A stretch of 48,756 nt of DNA from Robinsoniella sp. (GCA_022788205.1 JALEVQ010000037.1:1-48756); one strand, 5' to 3'. Shown: positions 25,208 to 34,630, counted from the stretch's first letter. The notes: generated from the sequence alone by a model not told the origin. Made by a program: numbers and translations.

Positions 25208-25261
25208 AGATAAAAAGAAGGTATCCACAACTGTCTGGCTGTGGATACCTTCTTTTTATCT
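25208..25261. terminator. bidirectional terminator between convergent genes
   Basis: A perfect 22-bp stem (25208-25229 with 25240-25261) around a 10-base loop, with A and T tracts inside the outer stem. It serves both the ECF gene and rubrerythrin. Confidence 0.93.
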
Positions 25262-25289
25262 CTGTTGATTTTTATTCGATACGTTTTTC

Positions 25290-25835
25290 TTATTTGCCGA
25301 AATATCTCTCTAATAATCCAGCGAATGCTTTTCCGTGTCTAGCCTCATCGCGAGCCATCTCGTGTACTGTGTCATGGATAGCGTCTAAGTTAGCAGCTTT
25401 TGCACGTTTTGCCAGATCTGTCTTTCCAGCTGTAGCACCGTTCTCAGCAGCAACACTCATCTCCAGATTCTTCTTTGTGCTGTCTGTAACTACTTCGCCT
25501 AACAGTTCAGCAAATTTTGCTGCATGCTCTGCCTCTTCGTAAGCAGCTTTCTCCCAGTATAATCCGATCTCTGGATATCCTTCTCTGTGAGCTACTCTAG
25601 CCATAGCCAGGTACATACCAACCTCTGAACATTCTCCTTCGAAGTTTGCTCTCAGATCAGCTAAGATATCTTCCGGAACACCCTGAGCAACACCTACAAC
25701 ATGCTCAGCAGCCCATGCCATCTCTTCAGCCTGTTTTGTGAATTTGGAAGCTGGTGCTTTACAGATTGGGCAGAATTCCGGAGCTGCATCTCCTTCATAA
25801 ACATAACCACATACATTACATACAAATTTAGCCAT
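25290..25835 (-). CDS. rbr: reverse rubrerythrin
   Basis: A 181-residue protein. The rubredoxin domain comes first ([10 protein letters not shown] at residues 6-15 and FCPICKAP, four Cys for one iron). The ferritin-like diiron domain follows, with Glu and ExxH ligands in [31 protein letters not shown] and [11 protein letters not shown]. This order is the reverse of classical rubrerythrin and is known from clostridia, where it reduces hydrogen peroxide and oxygen. It is divergently controlled: a large palindrome lies at its promoter and the adjacent gene is a PerR-type regulator. Confidence 0.95.
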   Translation of the reverse strand: MAKFVCNVCGYVYEGDAAPEFCPICKAPASKFTKQAEEMAWAAEHVVGVAQGVPEDILADLRANFEGECSEVGMYLAMARVAHREGYPEIGLYWEKAAYEEAEHAAKFAELLGEVVTDSTKKNLEMSVAAENGATAGKTDLAKRAKAANLDAIHDTVHEMARDEARHGKAFAGLLERYFGK

Positions 25836-25879
25836 AGTAAAAATCTCCTTTTCTTTCAGAAATATTTGTTTTTTAGTTC

Positions 25880-25904
25880 AAAATCAGTAATGATTACTGA
25901 TTTT
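25880..25904 (-). promoter_or_regulatory. palindromic operator of rubrerythrin, PerR-box-like
   Basis: AAAATCAGTAAT at 25880-25891 and its exact complement at 25893-25904 flank a single G. The core CAGTAAT-G-ATTACTG has the 7-1-7 symmetry of Fur/PerR boxes. It directly adjoins the -10 box, ideal for repression. Confidence 0.8.
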
Positions 25905-25933
25905 AATTTATCATACTTTTTTGAAATCGTCAA
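25905..25933 (-). promoter_or_regulatory. rubrerythrin promoter
   Basis: Minus strand TTGACG (25933-25928), 17 bases, TAAATT (25910-25905). TATGAT lies inside the spacer but is too close to the -35. Confidence 0.6.
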
Positions 25934-25957
25934 GCTATTTTTGAAAAAATTTCTCTT

Positions 25958-26344
25958 TTATTTTTGATCGAGGCACTCCCCGCAGATACCGTAAAAGTAG
26001 GATGTACATCTGTCGATATGCCCTGAAAATTCAGATGCCACCTTTTCCACATACTCTGCGCTGTCCACCTTCAAGTCTATAATCTTATTACACTTTTTGC
26101 AGATAAAATGCTGGTGCGGCGATATGTTGCCATCAAAGTGATCCGAACCATCTCCTATTGTGAGTTTATTGATCTCACCTATTTCTGACAGCAATGCCAG
26201 ATTTCGATAAACCGTTCCTAAACTGATATGCGGAAATTGTTCGCGAATTTTTAAATAAATGTCGTCTGCCGTGGGATGATCCTGTCTCGTCATAAGAAAC
26301 TCTTTGATGGCTTCTCTTTGTTTACTGTACTTTAGAGTCGGCAT
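25958..26344 (-). CDS. perR: Fur-family peroxide-responsive repressor, PerR-type
   Basis: A 128-residue protein with a winged helix (KQREAIKEFLMTRQDHPTADDIYLKI and SLGTVYRNLALLSEIGEI). The Fur-family dimer domain begins HFDGNISPHQHFICKKC, contains metal-binding His and Asp residues, and has two CxxC zinc motifs (CKKC and CGEC). The HxHxxC arrangement and neighbouring rubrerythrin favour PerR over Fur or Zur. In PerR, metal-catalysed oxidation of His releases DNA. The first motif HFDGNISPHQH carries the Asp equivalent used by PerR. GGAGG precedes ATG 26344. Confidence 0.85.
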   Translation of the reverse strand: MPTLKYSKQREAIKEFLMTRQDHPTADDIYLKIREQFPHISLGTVYRNLALLSEIGEINKLTIGDGSDHFDGNISPHQHFICKKCNKIIDLKVDSAEYVEKVASEFSGHIDRCTSYFYGICGECLDQK

Positions 26345-26360
26345 GAAATCCTCCTTTCCA

Positions 26361-26418
26361 TTATAATAACGATAATAATTATTAATATAATTCTACTGAA
26401 AAATTCGCTCTGTGTCAA
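26361..26418 (-). promoter_or_regulatory. perR promoter and overlapping AT-rich operator
   Basis: Minus strand TTGACA (26418-26413), 17 bases, TAGAAT (26395-26390). Immediately downstream is an AT-rich palindrome centred on TAATAATTATTA (about 26374-26385), similar to the PerR consensus TTATAAT-N-ATTATAA. This implies autoregulation. Confidence 0.7.
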
Positions 26419-26574
26419 ATAATTTTTATCTGGAAAACGAGGAAAATGCTTGATTTTTTATTTTTTCAGGTGTAATATGTATACATCAATACATAGTTTT
26501 TAATACTACATAATATAATTTCAAAAGTCATATATTTTACAGGCATTCAGACCTGTATAGAAGGAGGAATTTCT

Positions 26575-27237
26575 ATGGAAAAACAGACAAAGCATAAACT
26601 CAAAGATCCCGGAAGTGCGATCACCCATTTTATAGGAATGCTGATGGCAATTTTCGCTGCGACACCGCTTTTGATCAAAGCTGCGAGAGAACCTGACCAC
26701 ATTCATGTGATCTCCCTCGCTATTTTTATCATCAGCATGATCCTTCTCTACGCAGCCAGCACCACTTACCACTCACTCGATCTCTCCGAGAAAATTAATC
26801 TCCGGCTGCGCAAATTAGACCACATGATGATCTTTATCCTGATCGCCGGCTCTTACACTCCAATCTGTCTCATCGTCCTGGAACGTCCGCTCGGTCTGTA
26901 TCTGTGTGCGCTCGTCTGGACAATCGCTATTGTCGGCATTATTATCAAAGCCTTTTGGATTACTTGTCCAAAATGGTTTTCTTCTGTGTTATATATTGCT
27001 ATGGGCTGGGTCTGCGTGCTTGCTTTCACACAACTTCTGAATTCTCTCCCTCCGGCTGCATTTGCATGGCTTCTCGCCGGCGGAATTATCTACACAATCG
27101 GCGGAGTGATCTATGCTCTGAAACTTCCGATCTTTAATAACCGCCATAAAAATTTTGGTTCACATGAAATCTTCCATCTGTTCGTGATGGGAGGCAGCAT
27201 CTGTCACTTTATCGTAATGTATGTATTCGTGGCGTAA
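26575..27237 (+). CDS. hemolysin III / PAQR-family membrane protein
   Basis: A 220-residue protein with seven hydrophobic segments. It carries the HlyIII/PAQR signature residues: AITHFIGMLMAI near the N-terminus, STTYHSL after helix 2, LRKLDHMMIFILIAGSYTPICL, and the C-terminal GSHEIFHLFVMGGSICHFI with the two His that, with the earlier His and Asp, bind zinc in PAQR proteins. Bacterial members are often named hemolysin III, but their physiological role is unsettled. AGGAGG precedes ATG 26575. The gene is divergent from perR. Confidence 0.92.
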   Translation: MEKQTKHKLKDPGSAITHFIGMLMAIFAATPLLIKAAREPDHIHVISLAIFIISMILLYAASTTYHSLDLSEKINLRLRKLDHMMIFILIAGSYTPICLIVLERPLGLYLCALVWTIAIVGIIIKAFWITCPKWFSSVLYIAMGWVCVLAFTQLLNSLPPAAFAWLLAGGIIYTIGGVIYALKLPIFNNRHKNFGSHEIFHLFVMGGSICHFIVMYVFVA

Positions 27238-27366
27238 ATCGCCCACACTCCAGAGAGCGCTGCACATCATTTTCTACTTCTTGCTTCCACAAGACGAAAG
27301 AAAACTCGATCCGATGCAGCCTCTCTCAAAATCAGATGTCATCTTTATCTTCATCGTCTGTCTTCC

Positions 27367-27678
27367 TTATTTTTCTTGCTCTTTCTCTCTCTGAAAATTG
27401 ATCACCATTTTTTCTTTCTGTGTTCTGTTCATCTGCTTGATCTCATATTCACGGCGCATCGCCTCTTGTTTCGTCGCAAAAGTCTCATAATACACCAGTC
27501 TGACAGGCGTCCTGCTCTTTGTATATTTTGCCCCTTTTTTTGCATTGTGGGTTTTCACGCGCTCCTCAAGGTGATTCGTCCACCCTGTATAATATGTCCC
27601 ATCACTGCATTCTATCACATATGTATAATTGATCTGTTCCTCTCGTTGTTCTTTGCCCTTTTGTGATTCATTTCTCAT
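27367..27678 (-). CDS. GIY-YIG nuclease family protein, YhbQ-like
   Basis: A 103-residue protein with a single GIY-YIG domain. NYTYVIECSDGTYYTGWTNHLEERVKTHNAKKGAKYTKSR carries the YVI and YTG core, the catalytic Arg (ERV) and the later KYT segment. PVRLVYYETF and the conserved Glu in KQEAMRREYEIK follow. Stand-alone members are found widely but rarely assigned a role. Catalytic residues seem intact. GGAG lies about twelve bases upstream of ATG 27678, farther than usual. Confidence 0.9.
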   Translation of the reverse strand: MRNESQKGKEQREEQINYTYVIECSDGTYYTGWTNHLEERVKTHNAKKGAKYTKSRTPVRLVYYETFATKQEAMRREYEIKQMNRTQKEKMVINFQREKEQEK

Positions 27679-27992
27679 GTTCTTTTTTACTCCAAAAATC
27701 CTTCTCTGGATGTCTTTGTCACTCGAATCACTGAAAATTTTCCCTGTGATTCTCGATACAATCTATTTATGTAAAGGAGTTGCCCGCATTGTCCGGACAA
27801 CCCCGCATTTATATAAAAGCAATCGATAAAACCGTATCTCTGCCAGGTGGGACGGATTCCCTTGAAATTCAAATTCTTTTTTGTATGATCTCACATATCG
27901 ATTGCGGACATCATTTTCTTACCGCTTCTCTCTATCCAGCCTAGCCTTTTCTCTTCTATATAATATACGCATTGTTCTCAAAAATGTTCTTC
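27679..27992. other. intergenic region without a recognised gene
   Basis: Only a 12-bp palindrome, TTGTCCGGACAA near 27788-27799, stands out. The short frames here have no ribosome site and no recognisable composition. Confidence 0.4.
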
Positions 27993-28748
27993 TTATTCTC
28001 CTTCCAGATACAGAACCGGGTCCACCGGCTCACCATCTTTTTTCATCTGAAAGTAAAGATTGCTTCCTTCGACACAATAATATTTTGTCGGCTCACTGAC
28101 ATATCCAATCAGGTCTCCTTGTTCCACGAGCTGTCCTTCCTGAATTGCAAGTTCTTTTAACTGTCCATAGATCAGCTCATAGTCATTCCCCAGATCCATT
28201 GTCACGGTTGTCCCTGTCTCTTCATCGACCGTGATCGATTTGACAATTCCTTTTGCACTTGCAATAACCGGCGCATTGACCTCCTGCCCGATCACAAGTG
28301 CAGGGTTATATTTATACTGATTTAAAGTAGGAAAATAGATTGTTCCATTCATACTGTAGTCGATTAAAATCTCCCCTGCGGTCGGCCATATCAGAACATC
28401 GGTTTCCTGAAAATCTACCGTCGGGCTGATCACCGCTTCCACCTGATCGGAGAGGACATCCTCAGCTGTATCACTCTGCTCTTCTGTCTCCTCGGTTTTC
28501 TCGCCGTCACTCTGTCCTTCTATCTCATAGTCTACCTTTTGGTCTGCGACATCCACTGCCTGGTCCTGCGTCTCCATCTGAACAGTATCTCCCATCTCTT
28601 CCTGATTCAAATCGATAATCTTATTCTGTTGTTCTTCTCTTTTCTGCTCTAGCTGATTCACTGAATAATAACCGGCAAATGATAATCCTCCCATCAGGCA
28701 TAAGCTAAGCGCCCAGATTGTACTTTTCTTCGTAAAAAATTTTTTCAT
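27993..28748 (-). CDS. SpoIIQ-like degenerate M23 peptidase-family protein
   Basis: A protein of 251 residues. It has an N-terminal membrane anchor (STIWALSLCLMGGLSFAGYY), an acidic linker of about 80 residues, and a LytM/M23 fold (WPTAGEILIDYSMNGTIYFPTLNQYKYNPALVIGQEVNAPVIASAKG onward). The usual zinc ligands are absent: the HxxxD position reads YNPAL, and the HxH position reads SNLYFQM. It is therefore probably a structural peptidoglycan-fold protein such as SpoIIQ, which links forespore and mother cell. I chose ATG 28748, preceded by GAGGTG; a GTG at 28757 is the alternative. Context offers no other sporulation gene, so the role is inferred. Confidence 0.75.
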   Translation of the reverse strand: MKKFFTKKSTIWALSLCLMGGLSFAGYYSVNQLEQKREEQQNKIIDLNQEEMGDTVQMETQDQAVDVADQKVDYEIEGQSDGEKTEETEEQSDTAEDVLSDQVEAVISPTVDFQETDVLIWPTAGEILIDYSMNGTIYFPTLNQYKYNPALVIGQEVNAPVIASAKGIVKSITVDEETGTTVTMDLGNDYELIYGQLKELAIQEGQLVEQGDLIGYVSEPTKYYCVEGSNLYFQMKKDGEPVDPVLYLEGE

Positions 28749-28851
28749 TTCCTTCACCTCACGCTATGATTGTTCCTTGGTTAATCATATCATTGCCAGC
28801 TTTGTGAAATTTATTCTTTTTCACGCAGAAAAGAGTCCGTCTAGAAAAGGA

Positions 28852-28897
28852 AAGACTGCCGCAAAAGTTTGATCAATTCCTCTTTTGCGACAGTCTT
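28852..28897 (-). terminator. terminator of ileS-glgP
   Basis: AAGACTG-CGCAAAAG at 28852-28867 pairs with 28882-28897 with one mismatch, and TTTCCTTTTC follows on the minus strand. Confidence 0.75.
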
Positions 28898-28939
28898 GTC
28901 TATTTCGTCACAGGCTGTTTTTTAACACCCTATCATTTT

Positions 28940-31405
28940 TTATTCTTCTACTTCTACTGTGACATGATCCAGATGCCAGATTTCATCCACATACTGCTGG
29001 ATCGTTCTGTCTGCTGTAAATTTACCACAGCAAGCAGTGTTCATCATGGCCATTCTAGCCCATCTTGTCTCATCTCTGTATGCCTCTTCTACGCGTCTCT
29101 GAGCCTCAGCATAAGACTTGAAGTCAGCTAAGATGAAGTATGTGTCAGCTCGATCGCTGCTGTTTGTATTCAACAGAGAATTATAGATATCGCGGAACAG
29201 CTCTGGATTCTTTGGAGAGTACTGTCCGTTGATCAGCTGCATCAGCACACGGCGGATATCCTGATCGTTGTTGAAGTAATCCATCGGACGGTATCCACCA
29301 TTCTGCTCATAGTTGATAACCTCATCAGAGCTCAGACCAAAGATAAATGCATTCTCCGCACCGACTTCTTCTACGATCTCCACATTTGCACCGTCCATGG
29401 TTCCCAGTGTCGGAGCACCATTCAGCATGAACTTCATGTTTCCTGTACCGGAAGCTTCCTTACTTGCTGTAGAAATCTGCTCAGATACATCTGCCGCTGC
29501 AAACAGGAGCTCTGCGTTTGATACACGGTAGTCTTCGATGAAGACAACTTTCAGTTTTCCGTTGATCGATTTATCATTGTTGATCACATCTGCAACAGAG
29601 TTGATCAGCTTAATTGTCAGTTTTGCTCTATGGTATCCTGCTGCTGCTTTTGCTCCAAAGATAAATGTTCTTGGGTAGAACGGCATCTCCGGGTGATCCT
29701 TGATGTTGTTGTACAGGTACATTACATGCAGGATGTTCAGAAGCTGACGTTTATATTCATGCAGACGTTTTACCTGAACATCGAAGATAGAGCGCGGGTC
29801 TACATCGATGCCATTGTGCTCTTTGATGTATTTTGCCAGACGAACCTTGTTCTGATATTTGATGTTCATGAATTCCTGCTGTGCCTTCTTGTCGTCCACA
29901 AACAGCTTCAGTTTGGACATCTGACTCAGATCGGTGATCCACTCGTCTCCAATGTGATCTGTCACCCATTTTGCCAGCAGTGGGTTTGCGTGGAGCAGGA
30001 AACGTCTCTGTGTGATACCATTTGTCTTGTTGTTGAACTTTTCAGGCATCATCTCATAGAAATCTTTTAATTCCTGTTTCTTTAAGATTTCTGTGTGGAG
30101 CTGTGCAACACCGTTTACAGAGTATCCGGCAACGATTGCAAGATGTGCCATCTTCACCTGACCATCGTAAATGATTGCCATCTTGCGGATCTTGTCCTGA
30201 TCTCCTGGATATTTCTGCTGGATCTCAATGATAAATCTGCGGTTGATCTCCTCGATGATCTGATAAATTCTAGGAAGCAGTCTGGAGAAGAGCTCGATCG
30301 GCCATTTTTCCAGAGCTTCTGCCATGATCGTATGGTTTGTGTAAGCACATGTCTTTGTAGTGATCTCCCATGCCTCATCCCATTCCATTCCTTCCTCATC
30401 CAGCAGAATTCTCATCAGCTCAGCGATCGCAACGGTCGGATGCGTATCGTTTAACTGGAAGGTCACTTTCTCATAGAATTTGTGCAGATCACTGTGTTTT
30501 TTCTTATATTTGGCAACGGCAGCCTGAACACTTGCGGAGATAAAGAAATACTGCTGTTTTAAGCGGAGTTCCTTTCCTGCATAGTGATTGTCGTTCGGGT
30601 ACAGTACATCTACCAGGTTCTTTGCAAGGTTTTCCTGCTCTACTGCTTTATGGTAGTCTCCCTTGTCAAAATAGTCCAGATGGAATTCGTTGATCGCCTC
30701 TGCATCCCATACACGCAGTGTATTGACTACATTATTGTTGTATCCAACAATCGGCATATCATATGGGATCGCTCTCACAGACTGATATCCTTCCTGGATG
30801 AATTCATTTCTCTTTGTCTTTTCATTATATACGACACGGATATATCCGCCAAATTTTACTTCTTTCGCATATTCCGGGCGGCGCAGCTCGAATGGATTTC
30901 CATCTTTCAACCAGTTATCCGGCACTTCAACCTGATATCCGTCTTTGATTTTCTGTTTAAACATTCCATAATGATAACGGACACCACATCCATATGCAGA
31001 ATATCCCAAGGTAGCTAAGGAATCCAGGAAACATGCTGCAAGTCTTCCAAGTCCGCCATTTCCCAATGCTGCATCTGGCTCCTGATCCTCAATTACATTC
31101 AGGTCAAGACCCAATTCTTCCAATGCTTCCTTAACTGGTTCATAAGCAGTCAAATTGATCAGGTTATTTCCCAGAGCACGACCCATCAGAAATTCCATTG
31201 ACATATAATAAACTGTCTTTGGATCCTGTTCCTCATATGCTTTCTGTGTTGCCATCCAATCTGTGATGATAACATCTTTTACCGCATAAGAAACAGCCTG
31301 AAAAATCTGCTGAGGTGTTGCTTCTTCCAGTGTTCTTCTATACAGTGTTCTTACATTGTCTTTCACACTCTGTTTAAAAGCTTCTTTCTTAAATAACTTG
31401 TTCAT
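28940..31405 (-). CDS. glgP: glycogen/maltodextrin phosphorylase
   Basis: An 821-residue GT35 phosphorylase releasing glucose 1-phosphate from alpha-1,4-glucans. Family blocks include PDAALGNGGLGRLAACFLDS, YGMFKQ near the active site, QLNDTHPTVAIAELMR, and SKEASGTGNMKFMLNGA where Lys binds pyridoxal phosphate, then TLGTMDGANVEI. Length is typical. GGAGG sits before ATG 31405, inside the last codons and stop of ileS, whose stop lies about ten bases upstream. It is therefore co-transcribed with ileS, an unusual pairing. Confidence 0.97.
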   Translation of the reverse strand: MNKLFKKEAFKQSVKDNVRTLYRRTLEEATPQQIFQAVSYAVKDVIITDWMATQKAYEEQDPKTVYYMSMEFLMGRALGNNLINLTAYEPVKEALEELGLDLNVIEDQEPDAALGNGGLGRLAACFLDSLATLGYSAYGCGVRYHYGMFKQKIKDGYQVEVPDNWLKDGNPFELRRPEYAKEVKFGGYIRVVYNEKTKRNEFIQEGYQSVRAIPYDMPIVGYNNNVVNTLRVWDAEAINEFHLDYFDKGDYHKAVEQENLAKNLVDVLYPNDNHYAGKELRLKQQYFFISASVQAAVAKYKKKHSDLHKFYEKVTFQLNDTHPTVAIAELMRILLDEEGMEWDEAWEITTKTCAYTNHTIMAEALEKWPIELFSRLLPRIYQIIEEINRRFIIEIQQKYPGDQDKIRKMAIIYDGQVKMAHLAIVAGYSVNGVAQLHTEILKKQELKDFYEMMPEKFNNKTNGITQRRFLLHANPLLAKWVTDHIGDEWITDLSQMSKLKLFVDDKKAQQEFMNIKYQNKVRLAKYIKEHNGIDVDPRSIFDVQVKRLHEYKRQLLNILHVMYLYNNIKDHPEMPFYPRTFIFGAKAAAGYHRAKLTIKLINSVADVINNDKSINGKLKVVFIEDYRVSNAELLFAAADVSEQISTASKEASGTGNMKFMLNGAPTLGTMDGANVEIVEEVGAENAFIFGLSSDEVINYEQNGGYRPMDYFNNDQDIRRVLMQLINGQYSPKNPELFRDIYNSLLNTNSSDRADTYFILADFKSYAEAQRRVEEAYRDETRWARMAMMNTACCGKFTADRTIQQYVDEIWHLDHVTVEVEE

Positions 31406-31414
31406 GAGAACCTC

Positions 31415-34400
31415 CTATTTATGATTGTTTTCAACGCCCATGCTCACTGTCTCGCCGTTGATGTTCCATTCTTTTACATAGCCGCTAGTTACCTCAAATA
31501 CAATTTTATCTGCAAGGACTTCTTCTTTCATTTTATCTTCATATTTTCGGAAGAGGTCTTCAATCTTCTGATTATCTTTTACATAGATGGTGATTCTATC
31601 CATCACTTCAAATCCAGCTTCTTTTCTCATGGTCTGGATTTTGCTGATCAATTCTCTCACAAATCCTTCCTCAATCAATTCCGGTGTCAGATTTGTGTCA
31701 AGGACAACTGTCACATCGCCCTCTGTCTGGGAGACATATCCTTCTACCTGAGCTGTCTCAATCAGCAGATCTGCCTCCTCCAGAACAACTTCCTGCCCAT
31801 CGATATCTAACTTGATCGCTCCATTTGCTCTCAATTCATCCATCGCCTTGTTTCCATCTAATTCCGGAAGCATCTGGCGAATCTTTCCAAGAAGTTTTCC
31901 ATATTTTGGTCCTACCGTCTTCAGCTGTGGTTTGAAGCTATAGGAAGTGAATGCTCTCACATCGCTCGTAAAGGTGATTTCTTTTACATTCAGCTCATCC
32001 TTGATGATATCTGCAAAGAATGTCGGCAACGCAGTCGGTGCTTTCACAAACATATGGGCAATCGGCTGTCTGTTCTTGATGTTTGCTTCATTTCGGCAAG
32101 CTCTTCCCATCACAACGATCTCGAGAACTTCTTCCATGTCATCTTCCAGCTCTTTGTCAATCCACTCTGTCTTTGCCACAGGGAAATCACACAAATGAAT
32201 ACTTTCCGGAGCTGTCTTATCGATATTTCTCACCAGATTCTGGTAAATATCCTCTGTCATGAACGGAATCATCGGAGCTGCGACCTTTGCCACCGTCACC
32301 AGTGCGGTATACAGTGTCATGTAGGCATTGATCTTATCCTGTTCCATTCCTTTTGCCCAGAAACGCTCACGGCTTCTGCGCACATACCAGTTACTCATAT
32401 CATCGACAAAATTCTGAAGAGCTCTGGCTGCTTCCGGGATTCTGTAATTCTCTAAGTTACTGTCTACTTCCTGAATCAAAGTGTTCATCTTTGAGAGAAG
32501 CCATTTGTCCATCACTGAGAGTTTGTCATATTCCAACTCATATTTTGTCGCATCGAAATTATCAATATTTGCGTATAATACGAAAAATGCATAGGTGTTC
32601 CACAGTGTTCCCATGAATTTGCGCTGTCCTTCCTGAACGGCTTTTCCGTGGAAACGATTCGGCAGCCATGGAGCACTGTTGATATAGAAATACCAGCGGA
32701 TCGCATCTGCACCGTATGTCTCAAGAGCCTCGAACGGATCAACTGCATTTCCCTTGGATTTACTCATCTTCTGACCATTCTCATCCTGTACATGTCCAAG
32801 AACGATGACATTTTTGTACGGTGCCTTGTTAAAAATCAGGGTGGAGATGGCGAGCAGCGAATAGAACCATCCTCTCGTCTGGTCCACGGCCTCCGAGATA
32901 AAATCAGCCGGGAACTGCTGCTCAAATAATTCTTTATTTTCAAAAGGATAGTGATGCTGTGCAAACGGCATGGATCCAGAGTCAAACCAGCAGTCGATTA
33001 CCTCCGGTACACGATGCATCTCTTTTCCACACTTCGGACACTTGATGGTCACTGCATCGATATATGGGCGATGCAGCTCGATGTCGTCCGGACAATTGTC
33101 GGACATTTCTTTCAGCTCTGCAATGCTGCCAATCGAGTGCATATGTCCGCACTCACACTCCCATACATTCAGCGGAGTGCCCCAATAACGATTTCGGCTG
33201 ATTCCCCAGTCCTGAACATTTTCCAGCCAGTCTCCGAAACGCCCTTTTCCGATACTCTCCGGAATCCAGTTGATCGTGTTGTTATTGCGAATCAGATCGT
33301 CTTTCACATCTGTCATCTTGATAAACCATGACTCTCTTGCATAGTAGATCAGTGGAGTGTCACATCTCCAACAGTGTGGATAGCTGTGCTCAAACACAGG
33401 TGCCGCAAACAGCAGTCCTCTCTTATCGAGATCATCGAGCACCATCGGATCTGCTTTCTTGCAGAAGGTGCCAGCCCACGGTGTTTCCGCTGTCATCTCA
33501 CCTTTCGCATCTACCAGCTGTAAAAATGGAAGACCGTATTTTCTTCCCACTTTGGAGTCGTCCTCACCGAATGCCGGTGCAATATGAACGACGCCAGTAC
33601 CATCTGTCAAGGTAACGTATGTATCGCACACAACATAATATGCCTTCTGTTTCAACTGTGCTTTTGCAAAGTCAAACAATGGCTCATATTCTTTATATTC
33701 CAGATCTGTTCCCACATAGGAATCCAGTACTTCATATTTGCCTGCTCCCAGCACCGTGTCACACAGCGCCTGCGCCAGATAATAAACCGTCCCATCTTCC
33801 ACTTTTACTTTCACATAAGTCTCATTCGGGTTTACGCAGAGTGCAACGTTTGAAGGCAGTGTCCAAGGTGTTGTTGTCCATGCAAGAATATAGGCATCCT
33901 CATCTTTCACCTTAAATTTGGCGATCGCTGAGCGCTCCTTCACATCCTTGTATCCCTGTGCCACCTCATGGCTGGAAAGAGGTGTCCCGCATCTTGGACA
34001 GTAAGGCACAATCTTGTATCCTTTGTACAGAAGACCTTTGTCCCAGATCTGTTTTAATGCCCACCATTCTGATTCGATAAAGTCATTTTCGTAGGTGACA
34101 TAAGGATGATCCATATCTGCCCAGAATCCAACGGTGCCTGAGAAGTCTTCCCACATTCCTTTATATTTCCACACACTCTCTTTGCAGTGTTTGATAAATG
34201 GCTCCAAGCCATACTCCTCAATCTGTTCTTTTCCATCCAGACCGAGCATCTTCTCCACTTCCAATTCTACTGGAAGTCCATGTGTATCCCATCCTGCTTT
34301 ACGAGGAACCATGTATCCCTTCATTGTACGGTATCTCGGAATCATATCCTTAATGACACGCGTCAAAACGTGACCAATATGCGGTTTTCCGTTCGCAGTA

Positions 34401-34543
34401 GGCGGTCCGTCATAAAAGGTATACGTTTCCCCCTGCTTGCGACTCTCTATACTCTTCTCGAAAATATGATTGTCTTTCCAGAATTGTTCTACTTTCTTCT
34501 CTCTCTCAACAAAATTTAGATTTGTGGATACTTTGTCGTACAT
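31415..34543 (-). CDS. ileS: isoleucyl-tRNA synthetase, long (type 2)
   Basis: A class I synthetase of 1042 residues. It has the HIGH motif in GKPHIGHVLTR (about residue 56), GWDTHGLPVELEVEK, the editing domain (AWTTTPWTLPSNVAL), KMSKS in GQKMSKSKGNAVDPF, and anticodon and C-terminal domains. The length and the LPVELEVEK text match the type 2 group, which includes eukaryotic and mupirocin-tolerant enzymes; type 1 enzymes are about 920-940 residues. Transcription starts from a consensus promoter with a leader terminator but no recognisable T-box. AAGGAGG precedes ATG 34543. Confidence 0.97.
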   Translation of the reverse strand: MYDKVSTNLNFVEREKKVEQFWKDNHIFEKSIESRKQGETYTFYDGPPTANGKPHIGHVLTRVIKDMIPRYRTMKGYMVPRKAGWDTHGLPVELEVEKMLGLDGKEQIEEYGLEPFIKHCKESVWKYKGMWEDFSGTVGFWADMDHPYVTYENDFIESEWWALKQIWDKGLLYKGYKIVPYCPRCGTPLSSHEVAQGYKDVKERSAIAKFKVKDEDAYILAWTTTPWTLPSNVALCVNPNETYVKVKVEDGTVYYLAQALCDTVLGAGKYEVLDSYVGTDLEYKEYEPLFDFAKAQLKQKAYYVVCDTYVTLTDGTGVVHIAPAFGEDDSKVGRKYGLPFLQLVDAKGEMTAETPWAGTFCKKADPMVLDDLDKRGLLFAAPVFEHSYPHCWRCDTPLIYYARESWFIKMTDVKDDLIRNNNTINWIPESIGKGRFGDWLENVQDWGISRNRYWGTPLNVWECECGHMHSIGSIAELKEMSDNCPDDIELHRPYIDAVTIKCPKCGKEMHRVPEVIDCWFDSGSMPFAQHHYPFENKELFEQQFPADFISEAVDQTRGWFYSLLAISTLIFNKAPYKNVIVLGHVQDENGQKMSKSKGNAVDPFEALETYGADAIRWYFYINSAPWLPNRFHGKAVQEGQRKFMGTLWNTYAFFVLYANIDNFDATKYELEYDKLSVMDKWLLSKMNTLIQEVDSNLENYRIPEAARALQNFVDDMSNWYVRRSRERFWAKGMEQDKINAYMTLYTALVTVAKVAAPMIPFMTEDIYQNLVRNIDKTAPESIHLCDFPVAKTEWIDKELEDDMEEVLEIVVMGRACRNEANIKNRQPIAHMFVKAPTALPTFFADIIKDELNVKEITFTSDVRAFTSYSFKPQLKTVGPKYGKLLGKIRQMLPELDGNKAMDELRANGAIKLDIDGQEVVLEEADLLIETAQVEGYVSQTEGDVTVVLDTNLTPELIEEGFVRELISKIQTMRKEAGFEVMDRITIYVKDNQKIEDLFRKYEDKMKEEVLADKIVFEVTSGYVKEWNINGETVSMGVENNHK

Positions 34544-34630
34544 GACGTTCCTCCTTGATGAAATCTGTTTCTATAACGGTACAGGTTTTAGACCGTTACC
34601 TTTTCCATTTTTTTACTCTATTTCTAACTG

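Noticed and set aside
25208-25261. TGTGGATA inside the stem as a further DnaA box
   Set aside because: It is part of a perfect 22-bp terminator, has a mismatch in the last position (C for A) and stands alone.
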